NCBI GenBank assembly: GCA_021229015.1
Contig: CM037784.1
Span: forward strand, 66,305,223 to 66,369,222
Direction: 5' to 3'
From: Solen grandis
Taxonomy: Eukaryota > Mollusca > Bivalvia > Adapedonta > Solenidae
Length of the DNA stretch: 64,000 nucleotides
Shown here: positions 1-10,821 of the stretch, piece by piece
Position numbering within the stretch: position 1 is the stretch's first letter
Layout of the letters: the number at the start of each line of letters is the position of its first letter
Notes under the pieces: generated by a model
The model's database searches: none
What the model was told of the DNA's origin: nothing
Seen by the model: the letters and a program-made list of their open reading frames with translations, nothing else
Program-made: the position numbers and the translations under genes

Positions 1-450
1 TCGTGAGAACCCATGGCTTAAAGCTAAACTGTCACCGGAAAATCAGAATTTTACATATTTTTGACCATTATGACCTTCATTGGTGACCTTGACCTTAAAG
101 AACACATCAGTTCATTTTACTTGATGTATTTTCACATCATAGTGAACATTTTTACCAATTTATGTTAAAATTGGGTAACACATGACTAACCCATAATTAA
201 ATTATCACTGGAAAGTCTGATGTTTGCATATTTTTGACAATCATGACCTTCATTGGTGACCTTGACCTTGAATAACCCATCGGTTCAATTACGTGAAACA
301 CTTTCACACCATAGTGAACATTTTTACAAATTTATGATAAAATCTGACCATCCAAAACAAAATTACAACTCGGAAAACTTCGACAGACGTAACCAAAACA
401 TTACTACAACCGTTGTTGCCATGGTGACAGAACAATGTTTTATGTGAATG
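1..450. repeat. ~178-bp tandem repeat, two copies
   Basis: The phrase TGACCTTCATTGGTGACCTT occurs near 69 and again near 245. Each copy is followed by a similar block containing ATAGTGAACATTTTTAC. The two copies are diverged and the first is cut by the window edge. Such TGACCTTGACCTT-rich blocks look like the core of a dispersed element, but no terminus is visible here. The only open frame (253-447) lies inside the repeat and is not credible as a gene. Confidence 0.6.
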
Positions 451-479
451 AAATCATCATTTTGATATCAGTCTAGTGT

Positions 480-2049
480 TGGTTCTTATTTGTCCAAAAA
501 TCATTAAGTTCTGAGCCTAGGCCATTTTCACCACTTAGTGAACATAGTCCTTTCACAGAACGTGTATGTTACGTTCTAGTTGTGCAACCCGGTGTCCGTT
601 CGTCAAAATTCGAAAAGGCAAAGGTTTTATGGCGAATCCAAGATTCGAACCATTGACGTAAAATTTTCAAAAACCTATTAAATCGTTTCCAGATAACTTT
701 GAAAGGTTTTTTTTGACAAATTGTAAGTCTTCAAGTGTCCTATATATTCAGTGAATATTAACGTCATTTGACACCATATGACGTCATTAAGGTCAAAAAG
801 ACTTTCGGATATCTACGCATTAATATAAATATGTTGTGAAGTTCTCAGGTCCATTGATATTAAATGGCATATACATTAATCCATGACCTTTTGAATGCAA
901 GGTATTTTATATTAATGTGACGTTATATTACGTCAGATTTGACGTCAGGACAAAAAGGCTTTACGCGGTATACAGCCATTATTTCTGGACCGATTTACAT
1001 TAAAATTTCACAGAATGCACATGCAATGCTCTAGTTGTGCATCCCGGTGTCTGGTTTTCCAAATTCGAAAAGGCAATGGTTCTATGGCGAATCCAAGATT
1101 CGAACTATTGACGCCAAATTTAAAATACGTATAAAATCGCTTCCAGATGACTTAGACAGCTGATATTTGGACTGAATATTAGTCTCTAAGACTTATTTCA
1201 ATTCCGTGAGGACAAAGGTCATTTGACCTCATATGACGTCATAAGGTAAAAAAGAATTTCTGAAATCTACACGTTAATTTCTATGTATTGCAAAGGTCCC
1301 AGGGACATGACAAATTTATTGCATAAAGATAATGAATATTTCATTATTTTCTTATGTCTATGACGTCAGATGACGTTTTTTTTATACAAGTTTGTACGCT
1401 GTCTACAGCCTTTTTTTCTGGACCGATTTTCATCAAAATTTCACAGAATGTGTACGTTACGCTCTAGTTGTGTGCAAACCGGTGTCCGTTTTTCCAAATT
1501 CGAAAAGGCTAATGTTTTATGGCTAGTCCAAGATTAGAAGCATTGATGTCAAATTTCAGTATAAGTCATTAAGTCTTCTTTACATTCTGAGAAGATAAAT
1601 GTCATATGACGTCATGTGACTTTATAAGGCCAAAGTTTTTTTGTTGAAATTAAACGGTTTTTAAGACCTGTATGCCTTATTTTTTTTTTGTTTGATTTGC
1701 ATGAATTCTTACTGAAGGTGCAGCATTTGCACGGAACAATGTCACTTCCTTTTTGGGAAAAATGTTTATGTGACAATCGAATTGTAAGCATTTTCACTAG
1801 ATTTGTTTTGTTACATAGATTATAGATATAGGCTAAGTTAAATGAAATTAATAAAAAAAAAAAAAAGATTTTCATTTACTTTTGAGATATCCTCCAAGTT
1901 AATCGGTTTATTTTTCAAAGTTTATAGAAGTTATGGCCCTACAAAACAATTTAAAGGAAGGAATTTTATATCCTTTAACTTTTTTCGCTTTTAGTGTTTG
2001 TCAAATGTAGCAGAAAGTCCTATCATTCGTATCAACGAATGAAATCTAG
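480..2049 (+). mobile_element. Helentron/Helitron-like non-autonomous element, ~450-bp core units, intact 3' end
   Basis: Core units recognisable by ACAGCC followed by a CCGATTT...TTTCACAGAATG block repeat near 560, 960-1020 and 1394-1450. They lead into a distinct 3' region (about 1680-2005) that recurs at 8260-8490. The 3' terminus is a 7-bp stem, CATTCGT (2024-2030) and ACGAATG (2035-2041), then AAAT and CTAG (2046-2049) followed by TT. A hairpin a few bases before CTAG is the classic 3' end of Helitron-type rolling-circle transposons. The 5' end is not resolved. No protein is encoded. Confidence 0.6.
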
Positions 2050-2232
2050 TTACGGCTTTCCGCAAACCTGCGGAAAACGTATAGGGTTTGTTACGGCTTT
2101 CCGCAAACCTGCGGAAAACGTATAGGGTTTGTTATGTTTATTAGGACTTTCTGCCCTTTCGGCAGAAAGTCCTATTGGGTTTGTTATGTTTTTTATTATT
2201 AGGACTTTCTGCCTAAAGCAGAAAGTCCTATT
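2050..2232 (+). repeat. stack of four short hairpins (orphan 5' ends)
   Basis: Four hairpins follow one another directly. TTTCCGC/GCGGAAA occurs at 2057-2076 and again 41 bp later at 2098-2117. AGGACTTTCTGCC pairs with its complement at 2143-2173 (13-bp stem, 5-nt loop). AGGACTTTCTGC pairs at 2201-2229 (12-bp stem, 5-nt loop). Each is followed by a version of GGGTTTGTTATG. The arm GCAGAAAGTCCT also occurs just inside the 3' end of the neighbouring elements (2010, 4650, 6192), so these look like element 5' termini without bodies. Confidence 0.7.
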
Positions 2233-4689
2233 GGGTTTGTTATGTTTATTATTATTATTATTCTTTTCTTCTTCCTAACTAAACGCTTATTTTTATATGT
2301 TGCAATAGTCCTAGGACGATGAAATTTTTATGGCTTATTAGTCACGTGAGGAAATTTTGATTTCAATGATTTTCAGCACCCTATGACGTCACATGACGTC
2401 ACAGCTAAAAATAGTGAAAAATGGTGTTCGCGCTCTACAGCCGTCATTTATGGTCGGATTTTCTTCAAGTTTTCACAGATGGTACATCTTGAATCAAAGG
2501 TGTGCATATCCTGTCAGCTAACCGAAATTCCGAAAGACCGAAGTTCTGTGGCTGAAATAAGATTCGAACATAGGACCGAAAATTTCATTTTAGGATAAAA
2601 GAGCTTCAGGATGAGATAGAAAGTTGAAACTTACACAGTTTGCAGTTCTGCAGAATTTCTACAAATATTTTGAGTCATGACGCCATATGACGTCATGTGA
2701 CGTCATAAGCATACTTCTTAATTTTCATTTTAGGACAATGATTTCGACATGATGCCAGTTGTTCAGAATAATGAAAATTTCAGAGTTATAAAAGCAAAGT
2801 ATTCGCTTTTGAACAAAAGCATCTTCAGCACCCTATGACGTCACATGACGTCACAGCTAAAAATAGTGAAAAATGGTGTTCGCCTCTACAGCCGTCATTT
2901 ATGGTCGGATTTTCTTAAAATTTTCACAGATGGTACATCTTGAATCAAAGGTGTGCATATCTTGTCAGCTAACCGAAATTCCGAAAGACCGAAGTTCTGT
3001 GGCTGAAATAAGATTCGAACATAGGACCGAAAATTTCATTTTAGGATAAAAGAGCTTCAGGATGAGATAGAAAGTTGAAACTTACACAGTTTGCAGTTCT
3101 GCAGAATTTCTACAAATATTTTGAGTCATGACGTCATATGACGTCATGTGACGTCATAAGCATACTTCTTAATTTTCATTTTAGGACAATGATTTCGACA
3201 TGATGCCAGTTGTTCAGAATAATGAAAATTTCAGAGTTATAAAAGCAAAGTATTCGCTTTTGAACAAAAGCATCTTCAGCACCCTATGACGTCACATGAC
3301 GTCACAGCTAAAAATAGTGAAAAATGGTGTTCGCGCTCTACAGCCGCCATTTATGGTCGGATTTTCTTTAAATTTTCACAGATGGTACATCTTGTATCAA
3401 AGGTGTGCATATCTTGTCAGCTAACCGAAATTCCGAAAGACCGAAGTTCTGTGGCTGAAATAAGATTCGAACATAGGACCGAAAATTTCATTTTAGGATT
3501 AAAGAGCTTCAGGATGAGATAGAAAGTTGAAACTTACACAGTTTGCAGTTCTGCAGAATTTCTACAAATATTTTGAGTCGTGATGTCATATGACGTCATG
3601 TGACGTCATAAGCATACTTCTTAATTTTCCTTTTAGGGCAATGATTTCGACATGATGCCAGTTGTTCAGAATAATGAAAATTTCAGACTTATGAAAGCAA
3701 AGTATTTGCTTTTGAACAAAAGCATCTTCAGCACCCTATGACGTCACATGACGTCACAGCAAAAAATAGTGAAAAATGGTGTTCGCGCTCTACAGCCGTC
3801 ATTTATGGTCAGATTTTCTTCAAATTTTCACAGATGGTATCTTTTGAAACTCAGGTGTGCATATCCTGTCAGCTAAACAAACTTCCAAAAGACCGCAGTT
3901 CTGTGGCTGAAAAAAGGTTCGAACATAGGACCGAAAATTTCATTTTAGGATTAAAGAGCTTGAGGATGAGATAGAAGGTTGAACCTTACACAGTTTGCAG
4001 TTCTGCAGAATTTCTACATATATCTTGAGTCTTGACGTCATATGACGTCTTGTGACGTCATAAGCATACTTCTTAATTTTCATTTTAGGTCAATGATTTT
4101 GACATGATGCCAGTTGTTCAGAATAACGAAAATTTCAGAGTTATGACAGTAAAGTATGCCCTTTTGAACAAAAGCATCTTTAGCACACTATGACGTCATG
4201 TGACGTCAGAGCTAAAAATAGTGAAAAATGGTGTTCACGCTCTACAGCCGCCATTTATGGTCGGATTTTCTTCAAATTTTCACAGATGGTACATCTTGAA
4301 AGTTAAGTGTGCATATCCTGTCAGCTAACCGAAATTCCGAAAGACCGAAGTTCTGTGGCTGAAATAAGATTCGAACATTGGATCGAAAATTTCATTTTAG
4401 GATTAGAGAGCTTCAGGATGAGATAGAAAGTTGAAACTTAAACAGTTTGCAGTTCTGCAGAATTTCTACATTCGTTTAGAGTTATGACGTCATATGACGT
4501 CATGTGACGTCACAGACTAATACTTAGTTCTTCTCATTTGCACTAATTTCGGAATATAATTTCAATTGTTCAGCATGAACATGAAATACTACCAGAGGTG
4601 AGTCATTACATGAAACTTCTATCTCCTGCTTTTTGCATTAACACAGCTTGCAGAAAGTCCTATCATTCGTTTTCACGAATGACATCTAG
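2201..4689 (+). mobile_element. Helentron-like element with five 452-bp core units
   Basis: Core units begin at 2383, 2835, 3286, 3738 and 4190, a spacing of 451-452 bp. Each carries TGACGTCA pairs or triplets, the block CTCTACAGCCGTCATTTATG, and a shared 3' half. The probable 5' end is the hairpin at 2201-2229. The 3' end has GCAGAAAGTCCT (4650), hairpin CATTCGT-TTTC-ACGAATG (4664-4681), ACAT and CTAG (4686-4689), then TT. The 71-78-residue open frames starting with the TGACGTCA block recur only because the DNA repeats. No autonomous protein is present. Confidence 0.68.
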
Positions 4690-6231
4690 TTATTATTATT
4701 ATTATTCTTTTCTTCTTTCTTAACTAAACGCTTATTTTTATATGTTGCAATAGTCCTAGGACGATGAAATTTTTATGGCTTATTAGTCACGTGAGGAAAT
4801 TTTGATTTCAATGATTTTCAGCACTCTATGACGTCACATGACGTCACAGCTAAAAATAGTGAAAAATGGTGTTCGCGCTCTACAGCCGTCATTTATGGTC
4901 AGATTTTCTTCAAATTTTTACAGATGGTACATCTTGAATCAAAGGTGTGCATATCCTGTCAGCTAACCGAAATTCCGAAAGACCGAAGTTCTGTGGCTGA
5001 AATAAGATTCGAACATAGGACCGAAAATTTCATTTTAGGATAAAAGAGCTTCAGGATGAGATAGAAAGTTGAAACTTACACAGTTTGCAGTTCTGCAGAA
5101 TTTCTACAAATATTTTGAGGCCTGACGTCATATGACGTCATGTGACGTCATAAGCATACTTCTTAATTTTCATTTTAGGGCAATGATTTCGACATGATGC
5201 CAGTTGTTCAGAATAATGAAAATTTCAGAGTTATATAAGGAAAGTATGCGCTTTTGAACAAAAGCATCTTCAGCACCCTATGACGTCATGTGACGTCACA
5301 GCTAAAAATAGTGAAAAAAGGTTTTCGCGCTCTACAGCCGTCATTTATGGTCGGATTTTCTTCAAATTTTCACAGATGGTACATCTTTAATCAAAGGTGT
5401 GCATATCCTGTCAGCTAACCGAAATTCCGAAAGACCGAAGTTCTGTGGCTGAAATAAGATTCGAACATAGGACCGATAATTTCATTTTAGGATTAAAGAG
5501 CTTCAGGATGAGATAGAAAGTTGAAACTTACACAGTTTGCAGTTCTGCAGAATTTCTACATATATCTTGAGTCTTGACGTCATATGACGTCTTGTGACGT
5601 CATAAGCATACTTCTTAATTTTCATTTTTGGGCAATGATTTTGACATGATGCCAGTTGTTCAGAATAACGAAAATTTCAGAGTTATGACAGTAAAATATG
5701 CCCTTTTGAACAAAAGCATCTTTAGCACACTATGACGTCATGTGACGTCAGAGCTAAATATAGTGAAAAATGGTGTTCACGCTCTACAGCCGCTATTTAT
5801 GGTCGGATTTTCTTCAAATTTTCACAGATGGTACATCTTGAAAGTTAGGTGTGCATATCCTGTCAGCTAATCGAAATTCCGAAAGACCGAAGTTCTGTGG
5901 CTGAAATAAGATTCGAACATAGAACCGAAAATTTCATTTTAGGATTAGAGAGCTTCAGGATGAGATAGAAAGTTGAAACTTAAACAGTTTGCAGTTCTGC
6001 AGAATTTCTACATATATTTAGAGTTATGATATCATATGACGTCATGTGACGTCACAGACTAATACTTAGTTCTTATCATTTGCACTAATTTCGGAATATA
6101 ATGTCAATTGTTCAGCATGAACATGAAATACTACCAGAGGTGAGTCATTACATGAAACTTCTATCTCCTGCTTTTTGCATTAACACAGCTTGCAGAAAGT
6201 CCTATCATTCGTTTTCACGAATGACATCTAG
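4690..6231 (+). mobile_element. Helentron-like element, sister copy with three 452-bp core units
   Basis: It starts immediately after the CTAG of the upstream copy with an ATT microsatellite. It repeats the leader CTTAACTAAACGC (about 4717), has three core units (4828, 5280, 5732) and ends with the same hairpin and CTAG (6228-6231). Leader and tail are nearly identical to the 2201-4689 copy, but there are three core units instead of five. It lacks the 5' hairpin, consistent with head-to-tail read-through or insertion into the ATT tract. Confidence 0.68.
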
Positions 6232-8500
6232 TTCTTATTCTTCTTATTCTTTTTTTCTTCCTCTTGTATTTGTGTTAATTTCGATGTGTTGCCAATGGCC
6301 CAGAACAATGAAAATTTTATGGCATATATTTCAAACCATGAGCTTTCGAATGCAATGAATTTCAGATTCATATGACGTCATATAACGTCAGATTTGACAT
6401 AAGGTGAAAAAGTTTGTACGCGGTCTACAGCCATTATTTCTGGGCCGATTTTCATCAAAATTTCACAGAATGTGTATGTTAGGCTCTAGTTGTGCCTTCC
6501 GGTGTCCATTTTTCAAAATTCGAAATGGCAATGGTTCTATGGCGAATCCAAGATTCGAACCATTGACGTCAAATTTCAAATGCGTATAAAATCGCTTAAA
6601 AATGAGCTAGAAAAATGATATTTGGACAGAATATAAGTCTCAAGGGTTACTTTACATTCTTCGAAGATGAACGTCATATGACGTCATATGACGTCATGAG
6701 GTGAAAGGTAATTTCTAATATTTACGTGTTAATTTTTATATGTTGTACAAGTCTGAGCACCTTGAAAATTTAATAGCATATGCTTCCGATAGAACTGTTT
6801 GCATTTCAATAATTTTCATTTTACTTTGACGTGCTTTGACGTCAAACTTGACGTCGTCTAAAAATGTTTGTACGCGGTCTACAGCCATTATTTCTGGGCC
6901 GATTTTCATCAAAATTTCACAGAATGCGTATGTTATGCTCTGGTTGTGCCTTCCGGTGTCCGCTTTTCAAAATTCGAAACTGCAATAGTTCTATGGCGAA
7001 TCCAAGATTCGAACCATTGACGTCAAATTTTAAATGCGTATAAAATCGCTTACAAATGAGCTAGAAAGATGATATTTGGACAGAATATAAATCTCGAGGG
7101 TTCCTTTATATTCTCTGAAGATGAGCGTCATATGACGTCATATGACGTCATGAGGTGAAAGGTAATTTCTAATTTTTATGTGTTAATTTTTATATGTTGT
7201 TTACGTCCGAGCACCTTGAAAATTTAATAGCATTTGCTTCAGATAGAACTGTTTCCATTTCAATAATTTTCATTTGACTATGACGTGTTTTGACGTCAAA
7301 CTTGACGTCGTCTAAAAATGCTTGTACGCGGTCTACAGCCATTATTTCTGGGCCGATTTTCATTAATATTTCACAGAATGTGTATGTTAAAGTCTAGTTG
7401 TACATTCCGGTGTCCAAATTCGAAAATGCAAAGGTTTTATGGCGGATCCAAAATTCGAACCATTGACGTCAAATTTCAAATACGTATAAAATCGTTTCCA
7501 GATGAGTTAGAAATATAATATGGATAGTATATAAGTCTCCAAGAGTGCTTTACATTCTATGAAGATGAACGTCACATGACGTCATATGACGTCATAAGGT
7601 CAAAAATAATTTCTGATATATACGCGTTAATTTAAATATGTTGTTTACTTCCCAGGACCATGGAAATCTAATGGTATGTACATCAGTCCGTACATCAATC
7701 CGTGTGCTTTAGAATGCAATGTAATTCATATTAATGTGACGTTATATCACGTAAGATTTGACGTCAGGACAAAAAGGTTTTACGCGGTGTACAGCCATTA
7801 TTTTTGGACCGATTTTCATCAAAATTTCACAGAATGTATATGTAACGCTCTATATGTGTATCCCGGGTCCCTTTTTACAAATTCGAAAAAGCAATGGTTC
7901 TATGGCGAATCCAAGTTTCGAACCATTGACGTCAAATTTCATATACATATAAAATCGCTTCCATATGATTTAGAAAGTTGATATTTGGACTGAATATTAG
8001 TCTTTAAGACTTATTTATATTCTGTGAGGATTAACGTTATTTGACGTCATAAGGTCAAAAAGAATGTTAATATATCTACGCGTTAATTTCTATATGTTGC
8101 AAAGTTGCAAGGAGCATGAAAAAATTACTTGATATATTTAAGATACTTAAGATTTCATTTCATTGATTTTCTTATGCCTATGATGTCATGTGACATCAAA
8201 CTTGACGTTGTCTACACACTCTTGTACGCGGTCTACAGCCATTATTACAGGATGGAATTCAAATTGTAAGCGTTTTAAATAAATTTGATTTGTAACATAG
8301 ATTATAAAAATAGTCCAAGTTAAATAAATCGATATAAAAAAATGATTTTCAGTTACTTTTGCCATTTCCTCCAAGTTAAACGGTTTATTTTTCAAAGTTC
8401 ATTTAAGTTATGGCCATACAAAAGCAAGTTAAAGGCTGCAATTTCATATCCTCTTACTTTTTTTGCTTTTAAATATTTGACAAATGTAGCAGAAATTTTT
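6232..8500 (+). mobile_element. Helentron-like element, related core family, 3' end truncated
   Basis: The units are of the same type as at 480-2049, marked by TACGCGGTCTACAGCC near 6418, 6872, 7325, 7780 and 8226 (steps of about 450 bp). The 3' region at 8260-8495 matches 1790-2020 and breaks off after GTAGCAGAAA, just before the hairpin and CTAG would be expected. Core units share the CTACAGCC and TTTCACAGA blocks with the 2383-6200 units but are otherwise clearly diverged. No open frame here is convincing. Confidence 0.6.
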
Positions 8501-9054
8501 GGCACATGAAATAAAATGCCTCGACAAAAAAGTTCAAATTTTTAAAATCAATCATTTTTAATTTTCAATGACGTCAAATGACGTCAGATTTGACGCCAGC
8601 TTCAAAAGTTTGTTCGCGCTCCAGAGCCTTTATTTTTTGTCGTTTTATCTTGATATTTTCACAGAAGATGTATGTTATAATGTAGATGAGTACCTTGTCT
8701 ATCAATTTTTTAAATACAAAAAAATTAAGAATTTATGGCAAAACCGAGTTTCGAACTTTGGTCCTTAAGCTATTATTTAATTTACAAAGGCTACTGATGA
8801 ATTAGAAGCATGAAAATTGGACAGTTTATTGGCACAGAGGTCTACTTTCTTTTCTCCGAAAGATTTTCTCTTAAGTCACGTGGTTATGACGTCATTTAAT
8901 GGACAAAAGCCTATTTTTTTCAAAGATTTCTCTTGCTCTGGCATCATACATTTTGAGGCAATTTTAATGAAATTGAAATTGCAGCGATAAAAAGGTATCT
9001 TTTTATACACTCAACTATTTTTAATTTTCAAGGACTTCAAATGACGTCATATTT
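8500..9054 (+). repeat. further diverged ~455-bp unit, cut by the scaffold gap
   Basis: TTTTTAATTTTCAATGACGTC near 8555 and a close variant near 9017 are about 460 bp apart. Between them is a third version of the CTCCAGAGCC/TTTCACAGA unit. The array runs into the N block, so its true length is unknown. Confidence 0.5.
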
Positions 9055-9154
9055 NNNNNNNNNNNNNNNNNNNNNNNNNNNNNNNNNNNNNNNNNNNNNN
9101 NNNNNNNNNNNNNNNNNNNNNNNNNNNNNNNNNNNNNNNNNNNNNNNNNNNNNN
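9055..9154. other. assembly gap (100 N)
   Basis: Exactly 100 N. The round number indicates a fixed-size placeholder, so the real distance is unknown. The 455-bp repeat array abuts one side and a coding fragment the other. Confidence 0.98.
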
Positions 9155-10370
9155 CTTGGCAGCACCAATGATGAGGTTCATTCCACTGACAAAAAGGATA
9201 ACTGAGATGGTGCATCCTGTAACGATGCTTTTTAGCTCGACTTTTCGAAGAAAATGAGAGCTTATATTGTCACTCGGGCATCGGTGTCGGCGTTGCAACA
9301 CAAGGTTAAAGTTTTTTTCAAACATCAATAACTTAAATACTATCAAAGGTATTCCACCCAAACTTAAAATACTTATTCACCATCATCACTTCTACCTTAC
9401 TTCTAAGGCCCACAACCCTGGCTACCCTATTTTTGGAGTTATGCCCCTTTCATACTTACAAAACAGCCAAAATCAAGGTTAAAGTTTTTTTAATTAAGGT
9501 TCAACTGAAACTTCAAGTACATATTCACCATCATTACCTTACCTTACTAACAAGGCCCATAACTCTTGCTGTACTACTTCTTAAGTTATGCCACTTTCAT
9601 ACTTAGAAAACAGCCAAAATCATGGTAATTTTTTTACATAGTTGTACTATATTTGACTGAAACTTCAGGTACTTATTCACCATCACTACCTCTGCCTTAC
9701 TAGCAAGGCCCATAACCCTGGCTGTACTACTTCTTGAATTATGCCCCTTTCATACTTAGAAAACAGCCGAAATCATGGTTAATTTGTTTACAAAGTTGTA
9801 TATTTTCAATACTATCACAGGTATTCCACCATAACTTGGAATACTTATTTATTGTTTACCCACACTACCTCAACTTTACTGGCAGGGCCCATAATCCTAT
9901 ATGCAGTGTATTTTCAATTTTACCCTTTTATACTTAGATATTTTTTGGCTGTATTTACAAATAGCAAATTGGTTGGGCAACAACCTCTAATAACATCAAA
10001 GATTGGCCCTTTCTTTAATGGCGTTAGTATGTTTTGTTTTGCAGTTGGTGAATAAGCAGGCCACATTCTCAAATTGATTCTCCATGCTAATTTCACCAAT
10101 TACAATTTCAGATTTTAGCACTGGAGTTGGCAGATCAGACACCACATTCTCAAATTGATTCTGCATGCTAATTTCACCAATTAAAAATGTCATATTTGTT
10201 TATTGGAGTTGATAGAATAATTTCTACTATAACTAGAACATATCATCATTGATATGTACCATACTATTAAAATCCATAAAACTGTGTCTTAGCAACTGAG
10301 AAAAGTCGAGCGCGCTGTCTTATGGACAGCTCTTGTTTCCAGTGGCTGTCATTGTGCTGTCACTGCTCAT
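9155..10370 (-). pseudogene. N-terminus of a small membrane protein, split by a transposon and cut by the gap
   Basis: Two - strand pieces flank the element at 9231-10335. The outer piece starts at an ATG read from 10370 and runs to 10336 (begins MSSDSTMTATG). The inner piece runs from 9230 to 9155 (GCTISVILFVSGMNLIIGAA), a strongly hydrophobic stretch that looks like a first transmembrane helix. If the element is removed so that five T remain at the junction, the two pieces join in one open frame. The layout of a short polar N-terminus and a helix ending in IIGAA recalls TMEM272-like mollusc proteins, but only weakly. Everything downstream is lost in the gap. It could be a disrupted allele, a pseudogene or an assembly artefact. 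I infer a host gene; the product is not established. Confidence 0.4.
9231..10335 (+). mobile_element. Helentron-like element (AGCTCGACTTTT family)
   Basis: The 5' end carries a near-palindrome, AGCTCGACTTTTC-GAA-GAAAATGAGAGCT in structure (9234-9262), followed by a GTCGGCG stretch. Core units of about 150 bp are marked by TTATGCC..TTTCATACTTA near 9440, 9586 and 9738. An 81-bp direct repeat lies at 10061-10190. The 3' end has AAAAGTCGAG (10301-10310, complement of the 5' arm), hairpin GCTGTC-TTATG-GACAGC (10314-10330), then CTTG (10332-10335) and TT. Both termini are sharp, so this is one of the cleanest copies. Confidence 0.72.
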
Positions 10371-10780
10371 GGTAAGCAAAGCTTGATGCCATCAAAATAG
10401 TTCTTAACTGGACTTGCTCTGGACCATGGTAATGCTGGAGGGAAACCATGATAAGTATGGAATAGAGCTTTATGCATTTGCAAGGTCATGCCATGCCAAT
10501 GTCATGTCGCTTCCTTGGATTCTTGCCTCACTAGACACATAAAACCACATAACTCATTTCCTTTGGAAAAACTTAAAAAGTCTATAGGGTAAGTTAGGGG
10601 TTTGTTGCTTAGACAAATAGTTGCAACATAGTGTATGTTTATGCATTTTTTCAAAAACTTTTTAATATGGCACATGCTATCTTTCATTTCAACAAATATC
10701 ATTCTGTATGAACTGGAAGATGATCTATGCAGTAGCAGTTTTCTGGGCTTATCTGGTATATGAACATAAATTAAATCTCC
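10371..10780. other. unassigned sequence
   Basis: If the - strand fragment ending at 10370 is a real gene, its 5' flank would be here. I see no convincing exon, TATA box or repeat terminus. The - strand open frame at 10502-10783 has no recognisable composition. Confidence 0.4.
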
Positions 10781-10821
10781 CAAACAAACTAATTGTTTTT
10801 ACTCAGTTTCTTCTTCTTTTT
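10781..10821 (+). repeat. orphan 5' end of the AAGTCTCCCAAAC family
   Basis: The sequence AAATCTCCCAAAC...TTGTTTTTACTCAGTTTCTT matches the leader that follows the hairpins at 11852-11995. The next element (10822-11838) is inserted directly behind it. Confidence 0.5.

Noticed and set aside
2383..5043. Four similar 71-78-residue open frames (2383, 3286, 3738, 4828) as a tandem gene family
   Set aside because: They recur because the 452-bp DNA unit recurs. Units at 2835, 4190, 5280 and 5732 lack the frame through small changes, stops fall at different places, and there is no domain or splice evidence.
480..9054. CRISPR-like array
   Set aside because: Units are ~450 bp without a short-repeat/unique-spacer alternation, and the sequence is eukaryotic. 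It is an element core array.
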